A stretch of DNA of 64,000 bases from Megaleporinus macrocephalus (lineage: Eukaryota; Chordata; Actinopteri; Characiformes; Anostomidae). The notes beneath the pieces are model-generated. The model searched no databases. It worked only from the letters and a program-made list of their open reading frames with translations, and was not told the DNA's origin. The stretch is from positions 20,386,866 to 20,450,865 of the forward strand of contig CM038706.1 of NCBI GenBank assembly GCA_021613375.1, written 5' to 3'. Of the stretch, positions 16,391-28,480 are shown piece after piece; position 1 is the stretch's first letter; every line of letters begins with the position of its first letter. The translations under genes were made by a program, and so were the position numbers.

Positions 16391-17754
16391 TGCACAGCCA
16401 GTCACCCTACTGCTTACTTAGTACGTCATATGCCTAAAATTGGTTGTGGCAGCCTTATAGCCTCAACTTTGTTTGTGCTTCTGTCGTTTTTTGATTTTTT
16501 ATAGAACAAACACTTAAACAAGTCTATAGACATTACTTTACAACTCAACAATGTATAAGGTATGACATAGGCTCATATCAGGCTGTGATGGCTGTGAGCT
16601 TTTATTACTTGTTAGCTACAGTTGCATTGTAGCTCTAGGGTAAAACTAAAAAAGCAATTCTGGCAAACTTATCTTGTCTGATTGACAGCGTTTAGGTTAA
16701 GGAGGAAATTTTCTCTCTTTTTTGTCAAACTATTGCTTAAATTTGAGAAATAAAATGAGTTGAATATAAAAAAACTATTAATATGAAGGAGTATGTGTCT
16801 GTATGATTCTATGGGTATCGATGTATGACTCTGTGTTTTTGCACTGATATTTGTATATAAAATATATACAAATATTTATTATGTAGTTTGTTGTATAGAT
16901 TGATGTGAGTGCTCACTTTCTGACATGGCCTTGGTTCACTTACTGTGTATTTGTAGTAGTGCAGGATTAGACCGCACAAGTCCATTCATCGCCTTACCTA
17001 ACTGTTTTCATTCTCATTTGTCTGTGTGCGTGTGAGTTGCAAATTGCATGTCCATGTTTTAGTCTGTGTTGCTTATTTTTAGCAATGTTTTGGTAAGTTT
17101 TAAATTTGCTAGTTGGGGTGTAGAGCTGCTAAGACTCCGAAATGCCTTGCAGATGCAGGAGCGTTGTTGATGTTTCTTTCTTTTTTTTTTTTATAATTTC
17201 CAGAACAACACAATAAAAGACATGAATGGCTAATAGAAAACAAACTTGTTGTTGTGTTGTTGTGGTTGAAAACTCATTCCCCTCCAAAAACCTGCAACTG
17301 CATGGTATTATGGGAAGTGAAATATTTAATGACTAGAACCTGAAGCGTATTAAAGAGAACATCAAGAACTTTGAGTATATTGAGAAAACAAAACTCACTT
17401 ATTATGTCTATTATGTGATTTGGTTCATTTGCAGAACTTTACTCTCATTTAGATTTAAGAGAATTATTGACGTAAGCAGAACATTCACTTATATAAAAAA
17501 CATATTTAATATATTTAATTAGTAAGTTCAGTGTATTTTACAAGAATAAAGATGCAATAATAAGCTTTTATTCATGTGTATTAGAGATTTAACAGTACTT
17601 AAATGAAGGCTCTAATGAGAGAGACTTATTGTTAGTGGGGTTTTTTATATGAAGCAGTAAGTTAAAATAACAGGTCATGTCAGTAAGCGTGTTGAAGACA
17701 TGTTACTTGCATTAAGAACTGTAAAACTTACTTAGACCACTTCTTTTTCTAAAG

Positions 17755-17783
17755 TGCAACAAGGATGAATAGAATGGGCCAAG
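17755..17783 (+). CDS. kcnma1: kcnma1 29-nt microexon (NATRMNRMGQ)
   Basis: Bounded by acceptor TTCTTTTTCTAAAG and donor GTATGC. Joined to exon G (phase 2) it reads N-A-T-R-M-N-R-M-G-Q with one base left over, which completes E with the last exon, giving NATRMNRMGQEKKWFTDEP. This matches a peptide I recall from vertebrate KCNMA1 isoforms. Because 29 is not a multiple of three, inclusion or skipping switches the reading frame of the final exon. The exon is too short to show up as an ORF; it was found from the splice sites plus the peptide. Confidence 0.93.
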
Positions 17784-18876
17784 GTATGCAAGTTAATGAT
17801 TATGCATGATATAGCACCTGTTGTGAGATATTTGAATCATAACTTTGTCCTTGTGGAGCACTGTTATGAGAGGGGATGTTGATTTTACTTTTAAAGGAAA
17901 TCATGCCTACATTTCACCATTGCTTTCGAACCGAAAGCAAATGGCTGCTGCTGCTGCTGCCTAACTCTTTGTCATGCTTAGGATCATCTGAGCATTGCAT
18001 GTGGTTGATCATCATCCTCTACCTTTTTCCCTCTATACCTGAGTTCATCTGATAAGTTTCTCTGGATGGCCCCCTCTATTTGTTTGATTTCCTCTTCCAT
18101 GTATGTATCAATCGGTTTGGTTTCTTTGTTCAATCGAAGACAAATTGTGTGAGAGGTCTTTGTGTGTTTGCACATTTTTTCCTACACATCAATCTGATGA
18201 TTCTTTAGCTCCAAATACTCTATTTGGATCAATGGAAATAGGCTATTCAAGGCAGTGCATCCCTGTATAATCAGATATCGGCTGTGATTGACCCCATGCC
18301 GATGCTTGAAAGACCGTATTCAGACGCGTTAAGAAAGAGAACTGATAAAAGTTATCTTTAAACAGCTTGTCAGATAATATTGATTAACATTTATATAGAT
18401 CTTTTTGGCTTTAACTGTTGCTGGCCATGAATGGTTGAAACGATGGATTTTCTCTACCGGTTATACTTTGATATGTCGGCAGAAAACTCTTAGCTTTTTC
18501 CATAAAGGTCTGGATGAGTTGCAAAATTATGAAAAAGTAGTAGTTCATGTTTTTAGGTTAAAAAACGTTCACATTTTAAAATGACTGTTCAAAATCTTGG
18601 AATCTATAGTTGAAGGTAATTGTTCAAGTCCTGTTCGACTTCACAGGATTATGTAATTACAGCACAAATTACAAAAACATTTTAGATGTGCAAGTGGTTC
18701 TAAAATAACTGCATGAAAAAATAATAACTGTAATACCTTGTATTTCAAATGTGACAGTCACATATCTCGACAAATATAGATAACAACTGTATAACACAGT
18801 ACAGTTTTTTTTTACTCGAATAACTTTTGGTTTGTCAGAACACAGCATCCGTAACTAGTCTGTATTGTCTAATTTG

Positions 18877-18910
<34 letters not shown>

Positions 18911-20345
18911 TGTAGCCAAATCCCTTATAGACAATTTTATGATATACATTGTTGGGATTGTGTGGGCTTTATACAAATTAGAAAACCCAGTGCTACGTTA
19001 TGATTCATTGATCTTTTTTATTTTTATTTTTTACAAATGGATATATAGCCTATAGTCTTCTAGCGTAATGATAGTCTTCAACTGATAGTGTGATAGTTCT
19101 CAAATTGTTACTGTAGCTTTATACAAATTAGAAAAATCAGTGCTATGTTATGATTCATTGATCTTTTTTTATTTTTATTTTTTACAAATGGATATATAGC
19201 CTATAGTCTTCTAGTGTAATGATAGTCTTCAACTGATAGTATGATAGCCCTCAAACGATTACTGTAGCTAAAATGAACATGACATATAAAAATGATGTAT
19301 TAATATGAAACTCCAAACTTTGGAATTCCACTTTTAATGGTATTTGCAGTTCGTAATGTCAGAACTTGCAATGTAGTTGATAATCCGGACTTTTTAGCAA
19401 GAAAATATTTAGATATGGCCCAGCACCCTAGATCTGAGAGTGCCCTTTCCCCACTTCTCGTAACAAACTGCAAGATACTCCAACTCTAAAATGTGGATTG
19501 GCTCGATCAGAACTTGCTCATCCAGACCAGGGGAAGTTGACAGCTAAACGTTCTCCTCTTGGCAGAAGTCTCATCAAAATGTAAGAAAGGAAAACATGAT
19601 GAGAAGCCCGGTTCCTCTGAAATTGGTTCTCTTAACTCTTGCCATGCCGGAGGATGTCTCAGGGCAATATGAGTGCCAGTATCAGTAGTGAACTCAGGGG
19701 AATAGAGCGAGGTGGCTGACTCCTTGCACCACCGCAGGCACAACTCCACTCACATCAAACGCCTGTGCTGTGACACTCTAGCCTGCAGGCCTTCGCTGCC
19801 TGACACTCCGAGCTCCGCATACACTTTCACATTGAAGTCGGAGTTAGAAATGTCGGAGTGCTAGAAAATGACACCGCCTGTGGGAAGTCGAGCAGGATGA
19901 GGACAGAAATTCACCCCACACGTTGGCTTAAAGTCTGTAATTTGGCACGTTGTGTCTCATTTCCCAGATTTTGCGCCCGTTACAGTGGGAAGGGAATGTC
20001 GAACTTCAGAGCAGACCTGACCCCACCGCGATAATGAATGCAGAAACACAGCATGATGTACCCCATTCCTTTACTGTTCTTCGATGTGTTTAGAGGCTGG
20101 AAATGCTTTTTCTTCCCCTTACATACATACATTTTGCTGTCTAATAATAAGAGAAAGCATTAGCATTAGCATTAGTGGAAGCACAACCTGTATTTTCACC
20201 CTGTGGTTGTTGAATGTGAATGTGAATAGAAAGAGGTTCTCCTATTGTTTTTCTTTCTTAAAGCTAAGAAGTGTATGCAAGCGTTCTGTACTAATGCTGT
20301 CCTTTCCATCTTCCCCTGCTCCTCCTCTGCCCGGTGCTCTCGCAG
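17784..20345 (+). other. kcnma1: kcnma1 last intron
   Basis: Contains a (TA)n run at 18879-18907 and a 150-bp tandem duplication at 18966-19268. A less AT-rich complex stretch lies at 19480-20050. A pyrimidine-rich acceptor region (TCTTCCCCTGCTCCTCCTCT) ends CGCAG at 20345. No further exon was recognised. Confidence 0.85.
18966..19268. repeat. 150-bp tandem duplication
   Basis: Copy 1 begins at 18966 and copy 2 at 19116. Both read GCTTTATACAAATTAGAAAA, then TTATGATTCATTGATCTTTT, GGATATATAGCCTATAGTCT and CTTCAACTGATAGT. They differ at only a few bases, so the duplication is fairly young. A (TA)n tract lies just upstream. Confidence 0.95.
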
Positions 20346-20497
20346 AAAAGAAATGGTTTACAGATGAACCGGAAAATGCCTACCCAAGGAACATTCAAAT
20401 CAAGCCGATGAGCACTCACATGGCCAATCAAGTCAATCAGTACAAATCCACTACCAGCCTGATTCCACCTATCAGAGAAGTCGAAGACGAATGCTGA
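20346..20497 (+). CDS. kcnma1: kcnma1 last coding exon: C-terminal tail ending VEDEC
   Basis: With the microexon included, this exon reads (E)KKWFTDEPENAYPRNIQIK, then PMSTHMANQVNQYKSTTSL and IPPIREVEDEC, with a TGA stop at 20495-20497. This is the classical VEDEC C-terminus of BK channels. If the microexon is skipped, the same exon is read one frame over as KKEMVYR, with a TGA at 20365-20367, the known short EMVYR ending. In mammals the two tails change how much channel reaches the cell surface (VEDEC forms are retained more). Acceptor CGCAG; the frame was checked over all 50 codons. Confidence 0.98.
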
Positions 20498-21042
20498 ATC
20501 CCTGGCCTTTGATGACGCGGAGAGAGTCGCAACATCCTCTGGTGAAAAAAAATGAGTGATGAAGATGATGAGATGGACGATTCACTGTAACTTCCCTTGC
20601 GGCGCAGCTCAAGGGGCTTGTTGCGATCATGGGAACTGGAAGGGACCTCTTATGTGTATACCTTTAATGTTACTTCCATGCTTTTGGAAACATTTAATTT
20701 ATAAATGTATACATAGTGATGTACATAATGACAATCAAGTAAGGATTGTACAGCCCCCTAGCACTTTTTGAAATTATGTTAAAACGAAGAAGAAAAAAAA
20801 AAGTACTTCCTGTAATTCTTTGCAATATCTCATGTCTGTCGTGACCTGACTCTGTGCAGAAGGGTTTGTGTTATGGAGGATGAGGGTCACCGTCGCTCAG
20901 CTCATCCTGACATTACCCAAAGAACCTCATCTGAAGTGTCAGATAAGCCCCACACGTTGAGTTACAGTACGCACCCTCATCTGCTTCTTTTTTGCACTAA
21001 ACGTGATCAAGTTATTGTGAAATAACTTGAAAAACAAACAGA

Positions 21043-21070
21043 AACACACACACACACACACACACACACA
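21043..21070. repeat. (CA)n microsatellite
   Basis: About 14 CA units in the putative 3' UTR of kcnma1. Confidence 0.95.
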
Positions 21071-24051
21071 TGCGGATCATGGAAAGAGTGTCTCTGTGTC
21101 TGTGTAGCAGGAATGGTTGGTTCAGGGAAGCGAATGTGGCGGGTGTCAATGTGTGCATGGACCTCAGTCCTGCATGGAGAGCAGCACATGTCGTGTCACG
21201 CAAACCTGGACATCTAGAGTGGTTTCATTTCCGTCCATAGGCATCGTCCAGGCCATCGTCTATACGGGAATGTATTTGCCATATTTCTATAATAATGCAA
21301 AAGGTTGTCCCCGACGTAGCCCTGCAAAATTGGCAATACATTATGAGGATATGCACTACTTTCGTTGACGTCTTTCCATCATGCTTGACTGCCTGTTTGG
21401 TGGGTCGGGGGGATATAAAAAAAAACAACAGTGTGATCAAGGCTCATAATGTGTACGACTGGATGAGGCACAGGAATCAAATGCTCGTTTGTGCCTGCAG
21501 ATCCGTTCTCAGTATAAAAACGAATGAATTACACACTGCACTCACCTGCTGATAATCCTGCTACGATTGAGCTTCTGGTTCATAGTTAACGTTCCCTCTC
21601 ACTGGAACGGACGGCGAGGAGAAGAACGCCTCGCTCGGTACGCGTACAGTTTAATATGCCACATATTGCGAAAAGTGGGCATCCGCAGTTCCTCCTTTCG
21701 AGTGCAGCCACTGCCTGACACATTGTTGGCACAGAGGCGGAGACGTGCTTGGATGTTCTCTGTGACCAACCGTGATGCCTTAAAGAGACAGACGCACGAG
21801 CCGAGCTCAATCGTACCTGCCGATTATCATCAGATCTTGAAAATCCTTTGTGTTGCTTCTGGAATTAGACTGGACAGAATGAACTACACTTAACAAGACT
21901 GGAACACACTTGTGTAGCCTTTACGTTAAGTGGGAAGTATACATATACTAAGCAGAACTTTGGAACTTTGCTTTGGGAGTTCTGCCGGATTTATACATAC
22001 TGTACGTACATACTTATTTTTTATCCATATGAGCGTAATCATTTTGTACTTATTTTTATACATATCAAAGAACTTTATTTCTAAAATTATCTTAAATGCA
22101 TCTTACCAAGACTACAGTGCACACCGATTCAGTTTGTCCATTTTTACCCTTGGGAACAGAACATATCACATTGCTTTAAAAATTATTAAAAAAAAAAAAA
22201 AAAAGAGAGAGAGAGTGAGAGATCTAGCTTATGTTATAGATGACAACCTGAGTCAAAAAGGTACAACCTCAGCTCTTCATTTGGTTTCCTTGGAGTGTGC
22301 TTCGAAACTCTATACGCGGGCTCCTTTGTACCTGTATCGATTAACAAAAAAAAAACAAAAAAATGTGTACTATGTTTCTTTTTCATTGGCTGAGATTAAA
22401 CGATATTATCCATGCAGTGCTTAGATATTAACAATAGTTGAATTCAAAGCGATGGTGATTAATCCGAATAGAACGGTGCATGAGGATAGCTGAGCGCTAA
22501 CGGACTGCACCGACTCTTTCTTTTCTGAGGGTAGAACTGATAACGCTGTCGTCGATATTGACCTAAATTAGGTCTCAGGATAAAGAGGAACGTGCTGAAG
22601 TATTTTCACGTGCATTCACTCAAAACTGTGTTTCAGATGGTATGAGGAGAGGGTACTCCCAATCAGCAGCGAGCTAATAGCCATATGATTTTAGACATAA
22701 GAAGAAAAAGACATTGCTAAAAGAAAAAAAAAACTAAACTGCATAGTGTCAAAGAATGTCGTGTAAATTCTGCCCATTATAGGCCACCTTTTATTTTCCG
22801 AAGAACAAGGATCTCAGCTTTAATGTCTGTCTACTGGATGTAGTACGATCCTGCTGCAGCCAACTAGGCTTTGTCCTGAAGTGATTTTTTGAATTGTGAA
22901 TACATTGATGTTACACTTTGTAGCAAGTAGATTTATTTAAAAAAAAACACGTGAGTAAAGATGTATGTAAAATTGGATTGTCAATAACATACTTGCTAGC
23001 CTGAGAAAAGGAAAGGAATTTTGACCTAAAAAGAATCATGAATCACTATACATTGGAGTTAAAAGTCTATTTTTCCGTTATTTTCTCCTTTTCCTGTAAT
23101 GAAACTCCTGCAGTACGTAACAAAGACGAGCTACAGAACTACAGTGATAGCAGGTTTCGTTTGATGGGAGAGGTACTCGGAGACTAGCCTACGTTTCAGA
23201 CTGTATTCGATTTTTTTTATGTGAATTCTTTTACGTCGGAGTTTACATTCCATTTTGTCAGCTTTGGAGTCAGTTTGTGTTACAGCACTACTGTCCTTGT
23301 TTGTTTACAGATTTCTTTTTCTTTTTTTTTTTCTTTATCAGACTTTACATTTAGCAAAACTGGTATGAAAATAGGACGCAGGATTATTTGTTTAAAAACG
23401 AGTAACTGGGAATGCTTTCATTTCTTTTCAGCCCTAAGATATGTCCCGCAAAGCGATCGACAAGGCTTGTCCTTCAGTTGAGACAACTGAGACAACAGCA
23501 GGTGCTCTGTTTGTACCTATGGTGAGGTGCCTTCTCGGTATCCTCTACATATCAGACTGTTTAAAGTGCCATGACGGTGTCTCTCACGTAGCATCTTTCA
23601 GTCATGTGTCTAAAACGTGAAGATTTAGTGTATGGTGGCATCTAATGCTGGCATGGAGAACATCCAAGCCGTCCACGCCTCCATGCCAGTTCAGTGCCAG
23701 GCAGTGCAGTCAGACCAAAGGAGGAACGACTGAAGACCCACTAAAGCGAAAAGTGGCATCAGAGTGGGCAATACATGTATACATATGCATAGCCCAGCTC
23801 TTTAAGACATAACGCGCATGCTTATCCAGCAGATAAATGATTAACACAGTGAGACGTGACACTGACTGAAAGATGCCGGAGCACTGAATGAGTTTTAGTT
23901 GTAAACACCTGTTCAAGAGGGTTTTACTCCAATTATATCGACTTCAAGTGCAAACTTACTCACTAATATTTAACATACACCACAGTCACTTCACCTAGTA
24001 CTGGCAGTACTGTAAGGATTGGGGTGTTGCTAAATAATAGAAATTGTATAG

Positions 24052-24128
24052 AATAAACTGCTTTGACGGAATTAAGTCTTAACAAGCTGAAATTGCATTG
24101 GAATGATTTTTGTCTTCATTTCAATAAA
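24052..24128 (+). terminator. kcnma1: Candidate polyadenylation signals (AATAAA x2)
   Basis: AATAAA at 24052-24057 and at 24123-24128 on the kcnma1 strand, 3.6 kb past the stop. Consistent with a long 3' UTR but not proof; AATAAA also occurs by chance in AT-rich DNA. Confidence 0.35.
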
Positions 24129-24499
24129 ACAGTGTAGGACATTCAATTCTATCGTTAATGACTGACATTCATTACAGGAAAAAGGATTACTCCTAGAAGA
24201 TTTACTCGTTTGAACTGTTTTAGCTAATGGATAAATTGATGGTGCTGAGTTGATCTACCTGACTCTGTCAAATATAACCTGCTGATAAATATACTGTCTT
24301 GTACAAAAAGTTTGTACATAAATTGTACATGTTTCTTTTTGTATTTTCTCAAATTAAAATGGATGTATTTGTGTTCTAAACGTTGGTTGCTTGTCTGTTT
24401 TTGCACTTCGCTATGCTCGGTTTTGTACACAACACCAGAATAAGCAGTTGCTCTATGAAGTGGAAGCATAAAGCAACCATCTTTAAAGACCTGCCAAAG

Positions 24500-25150
24500 A
24501 TTGAAGGTTTTAATCTGAAGCAAGCTCTAAGAAAAGCAGACCTAAAGTGAGTCTGAATAAATGTTGAAAAAACACATTCATCTTAGGTTTAAAGTAACAC
24601 AGTTTTGAATTCTTAACAAGCTTAATGTAGGTTTAATCTTAAGCAGGTGTAAAAATGTAGGTTTTTCATTTTAAGTTTCAAGAAATGCAGGTTTTTATCC
24701 TAAAAGTTCAAATCTAATGTAAATGTTTATCTTGTGTTTAAAGAAGGTCTTAATTTTAAATTAAATGTAATCTTAAAAAAGCTTAAAGCAATGCAGGTTT
24801 TCATCTTAATGTTAAAGAAATGCAGGTTTTCATCTTATTGTTAAAGAAATGTAGGTTTTAGTCTTAAAGTAATACAAAGCATGCTTGAAGAAATTCAGGT
24901 TTTAATCTTTAGCAATTTCAAAGAAATGACAGTTTTAATCTGTAGTTTAAAGAAATGCAGAGATTAATCTTAAACACACTCAAAGAAATGCAAGTTTTAA
25001 TCTTAAGTTTAAATAAACGCAGATATTTATCCTAAACAAGCTCAAAAACAAGTTTTAATCTAAAACAAATGTAAGGTAATGCAAGTCTTAAGCAAAAGTG
25101 ATCTTAAAGAAATGCAAATCTAATCTAAAGCAGACCTGAAGAAAAGGAAG
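24500..25150. repeat. Degenerate short-period array (AAAGAAATGCAGGTTTTAAT units)
   Basis: At least a dozen diverged units containing AAAGAAATGCAGGTTTT followed by ATCTTAA recur with a spacing of roughly 34-50 bases. Clear units lie at 24785-24850 and 24950-25010. It looks like an old minisatellite that has lost register. There is no ORF. Confidence 0.8.
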
Positions 25151-26639
25151 CTGATTGTCACAGTGATGTGTTTAATAGATCATGGATAACCGGTCGTTTA
25201 GGATAAATATCCTGAAAACATGCTAATGGCTCCTGGTTTTCTTGCAGGTTTAAATGTATTCATGTGCAAGAGTTTCTGAAATATGTATTAAGGGTAAGCC
25301 ACCTACAGAGCAGAACCGAATATTACTTAGTTAAATGTGTCCTGCACACCATTTAGTAGGGTGCAACGTGAGTGTAACTCGAGGGAGCGTTTCTTGTGTG
25401 ATTTTGCCGTGTAACGTGGCCTTGCTGGGAGCCCTTGGCTTGCCGAAGATTGAACTGTAATATACAGGTGGACACAGTTATTGGCACCTTCGATAAAGAT
25501 GAACAAAAATAGCTGCATAAAATAAACAGCAAACGTATTTAACCCAAGATGTTGAAAAACATGTGTACCGTCTAGACTTGAACCTGATTAAAAGCCTGTG
25601 ATGCGACATTAAGAGTGCACGATGGTGACAGAGGAGATAAAGAATTTTAATGTAATATATATTATATATTTAAAATAATTACAAATTAAGACAAAAATAG
25701 CTAAATATAAATCTATGTACACAACGTAAACTGAAGAAGTGCATTTGTTAAAAATGATCTTTTCATTTGTTTATTTTATGCCTGTTTCTCCTTTTTGTCT
25801 TTGAAATTTAATAGCAGATCAGAAAGTGAGCATATGTTTAAACTTTGCTTTTGTATTAACAGACAGCGAGTCTACGCACAAATAGGGCGTTGTTTTGCTG
25901 GAGGCTACGGTTAGAGTTTGACCCTCCAACAAGCTGAAATAAAGAGAGGTGGAAGTAGAACAGATGTTGGTTGCGCTGCTGATTTGTAGCCTGATAAGGG
26001 TGGCACCCAGCCGACTTAAATTGATGGCTTGTTAGTAAGGACTGGCCCCTTTGTGAGATGTTTTCAAAATGATTGATTTACGATAAAGTGGCTCCCTCTG
26101 TGTGCACGCAGGCAGAACTGATTCAGATCGATTTTGGTGAAATTGATTGATCAGCCATTTAACTTGGCAGTATGTTTACCAAAAGTAACCATGCAAGACT
26201 CGCAGTCTCCCAGTCTCTTACAATAGAACAGCTCAAAAACAGCACAAAATGTATTAGCTGTGTACCTTTAACTACTCAATACTCTTATTGCATCGGAGGT
26301 ACGGCCTACTGGAATATTTACACGGCTTAAAACAATCCGTTACAAGACGTTCATGAAGAGTTTGATTTGCAGCAGTGAAAGAGAGAACCACATTTGGTTC
26401 CCAACATTTAGACTCTACAGCAGATTAAGCATAGCACATAAGGTTTTCCTAGAATGCTACATCCTAGCCAAGACCAATTTAGGAATCTTTGTTTTTTTTT
26501 GTGTACTGGGGTGAATCTCTCTGTCTCTCTCTCTCTGTGTGAGTCTCTCTGTATCACAGAGACAAAGCACTCCAGCGCTCAGCCTGCAAATCATCTCACA
26601 ATGGACACTTTATCCTGTTCGCTGGATAATTGTGGATGA

Positions 26640-28480
26640 AAACAGCCCTCTACATTCTCACCTTGGGATGAAGTGGCCCCATAATGCGGCTTATTAACGA
26701 TTTTACACAGCGAGCTATGGCTTCAGATCTGTCAGCATGCCAATAATATTTACTGTCTGACACATGGGCTGTGGGTGGGGTGGCTGGGGGTGCAAGAGGA
26801 GGGGGCTTGCTGATTACACTGATCCAGCTGACAGCACCCTCATCCTCAGCTCTTTCTGCAAATAACCCCTCATGGAAAGGCATGCTTACGGCCATAAACC
26901 AGCCTTGAGGCGCTTGTTCTGAATTAAGGCCAAACACAAACACGGCGGAGTGCTGTTAGTCAAATTGGAGACTGTAAATAAACCAAGAAAGCTTTCAGTT
27001 AGGCTAAGCAGGGTGATAATACCAGAGCAGTACCAAAGCAAGGGGTCTACCATGTAGAGCTCAGGCATTTTCCTGCATGAATAGGTAAAAAAGAAAAAAA
27101 AAACAGAAGAAGATATTTGAGTGGCCATTACGGGCCATTTGGCGAATCAATAAACTCTGAAATCAAAAACAATTTTCTACATGGTTTGTCAGCAGAGCTA
27201 ATGCAACTGAGAAATTTCTAATATTGACCTCTTAACGATCAATATGTGGAACTCCTGACAGGATTTGTTATTAACATGACAACTTTCAGAAGTAATTCAA
27301 GCAGCGCAGCATAAATTTGGAAGTTTAAGCACTCCACGCAGGCATCAGTCAAAACAGCCCGCGGAGGAAGTGACCAGGACTGCGAAGCCCTGTGCTTGGT
27401 GTTAGACTGACAGTGCTAAGGGAAGGAGTAGCTATCTCCGTGGCAACGGTGCGGACCCTTGGCCACCGCAACCCCCCCTCGAGATCGTCCTCGGGAGCCC
27501 TCCAGGGCCCGGCTCTGTCGTGATAATAGTTTCCATGACGATGCGGCACGCTCGGTGCATTGGTGCCAGCCCAGATAAACAGTGATCCTTTACGAAAACA
27601 AGAAGGTCATTACGGCAGCTTGTCAAATCAATGCTGAAAGTGTCCCGGCTGATTAAGCCATCCCCTCTCAGCTCTGACACCGTGTCAATAGTGCCGGGCC
27701 GTCTGAGCGCGCTCAGATGATTGGAGTGAAATGCCCATCAGTCAGAGAGCTGAGCTAGACTAATGATTCCCTGTGCTGCCTATTAGAGCTACATGACAAC
27801 TCAATTCTCCTCTCCACCAGAGAGAGAGAGAGAGACGGAGAGAGACAGAGAGAGAAAGAGAGAGCGAGGGAGAGACAGAGAGAGTGACCTTGTTGCATCA
27901 TTTGGAGCTGAATTAAATTGGCAAGAGCACTTAATCTTTACCTGAGCCGATTAACAGAATTAAAGAGGAACAAAAAAAGGCACAGAGGTTTCGTTGTTTG
28001 CTTTTCTTCCGTGCCATTTGTAATTCTTTTCCCTTCCGTTCAGCCTGAAAGACAAGATCTTTCATCAAAATGAAAAAACACCTACTGCTCCAGCACTCTT
28101 CTCGGAGTAAGCTTACACAGTACACAATGTGCATGCCGTCCTCTCGTTGCCTCTTAGTGTACGACATAGCCCGGCCCTGTAGGACAGCTTGCGAAAGCCT
28201 CATCCCATTGACTTATCCGTTTTGTCAGTGGGGGCTCATCCCTCCGTGCCCTGCTGGTGATGCAGATGTTAAGCTGGAGGAGTCCGCTGGTACTCCGGAT
28301 GAAAAGGAAGCAAATCCTTGCTATCAGCTAGCATCACATAGCACGGCGCACTCGGGATCCGCCTAATTGCTTGGTGTTAATAGGCCACACTTAGCTTCTT
28401 GCTAATCTTGATTTACTTTTCATCAGACAAGGAAACTAAGCTGGACCTTGGAGTGAAATCTGACTGGTCTCTTAAGGCCA
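26640..28480. promoter_or_regulatory. Candidate conserved noncoding region
   Basis: Complex non-repetitive sequence with homeodomain-type TAAT/ATTA cores and balanced composition, for example around 27180-27340, 27590-27800 and 27885-27990. It is interrupted only by a GAGA stretch at 27820-27886. It has no coding signal and no repeat character, unlike its surroundings. The proposal rests on texture only; conservation cannot be tested here. Confidence 0.35.
27820..27886. repeat. (GA)n microsatellite
   Basis: Interrupted AGAGAG purine tract of 67 bases. Confidence 0.95.

Larger units (their letters stand above)
15432..17754 (+). other. kcnma1: kcnma1 intron between exon G and the microexon
   Basis: Holds a (TG)n microsatellite at 15469-15503 just after the donor and a decayed interspersed repeat at about 15895-16390. 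Many GT/TA-rich stretches follow. The acceptor TTCTTTTTCTAAAG ends at 17754. I looked here for an exon encoding the mammalian alternative QEERL ending and did not find one. Confidence 0.85.
20498..24140 (+). other. kcnma1: Probable kcnma1 3' untranslated region
   Basis: No coding signal follows the VEDEC stop. The segment is AT-rich with A-runs, and has Pumilio-like TGTACATA motifs (for example 20720-20727). Consensus AATAAA signals lie at 24052-24057 and 24123-24128, possible ends of a long 3' UTR. A CA microsatellite lies at 21043-21070. The real polyadenylation site cannot be read from DNA; the upper boundary is a guess based on the two clustered AATAAA motifs. Confidence 0.45.

Noticed and set aside
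15432..20345. Search for an exon encoding the alternative QEERL C-terminus
   Set aside because: Nothing encoding VQEERL after a plausible acceptor was found. It may be absent, diverged or outside the window.
21567..21893. 108-codon + strand ORF after kcnma1
   Set aside because: No family resemblance and no splice or promoter support. It lies in the probable 3' UTR, and a short GEERL peptide there resembles the mammalian QEERL tail only by chance because no YVQ or acceptor precedes it.
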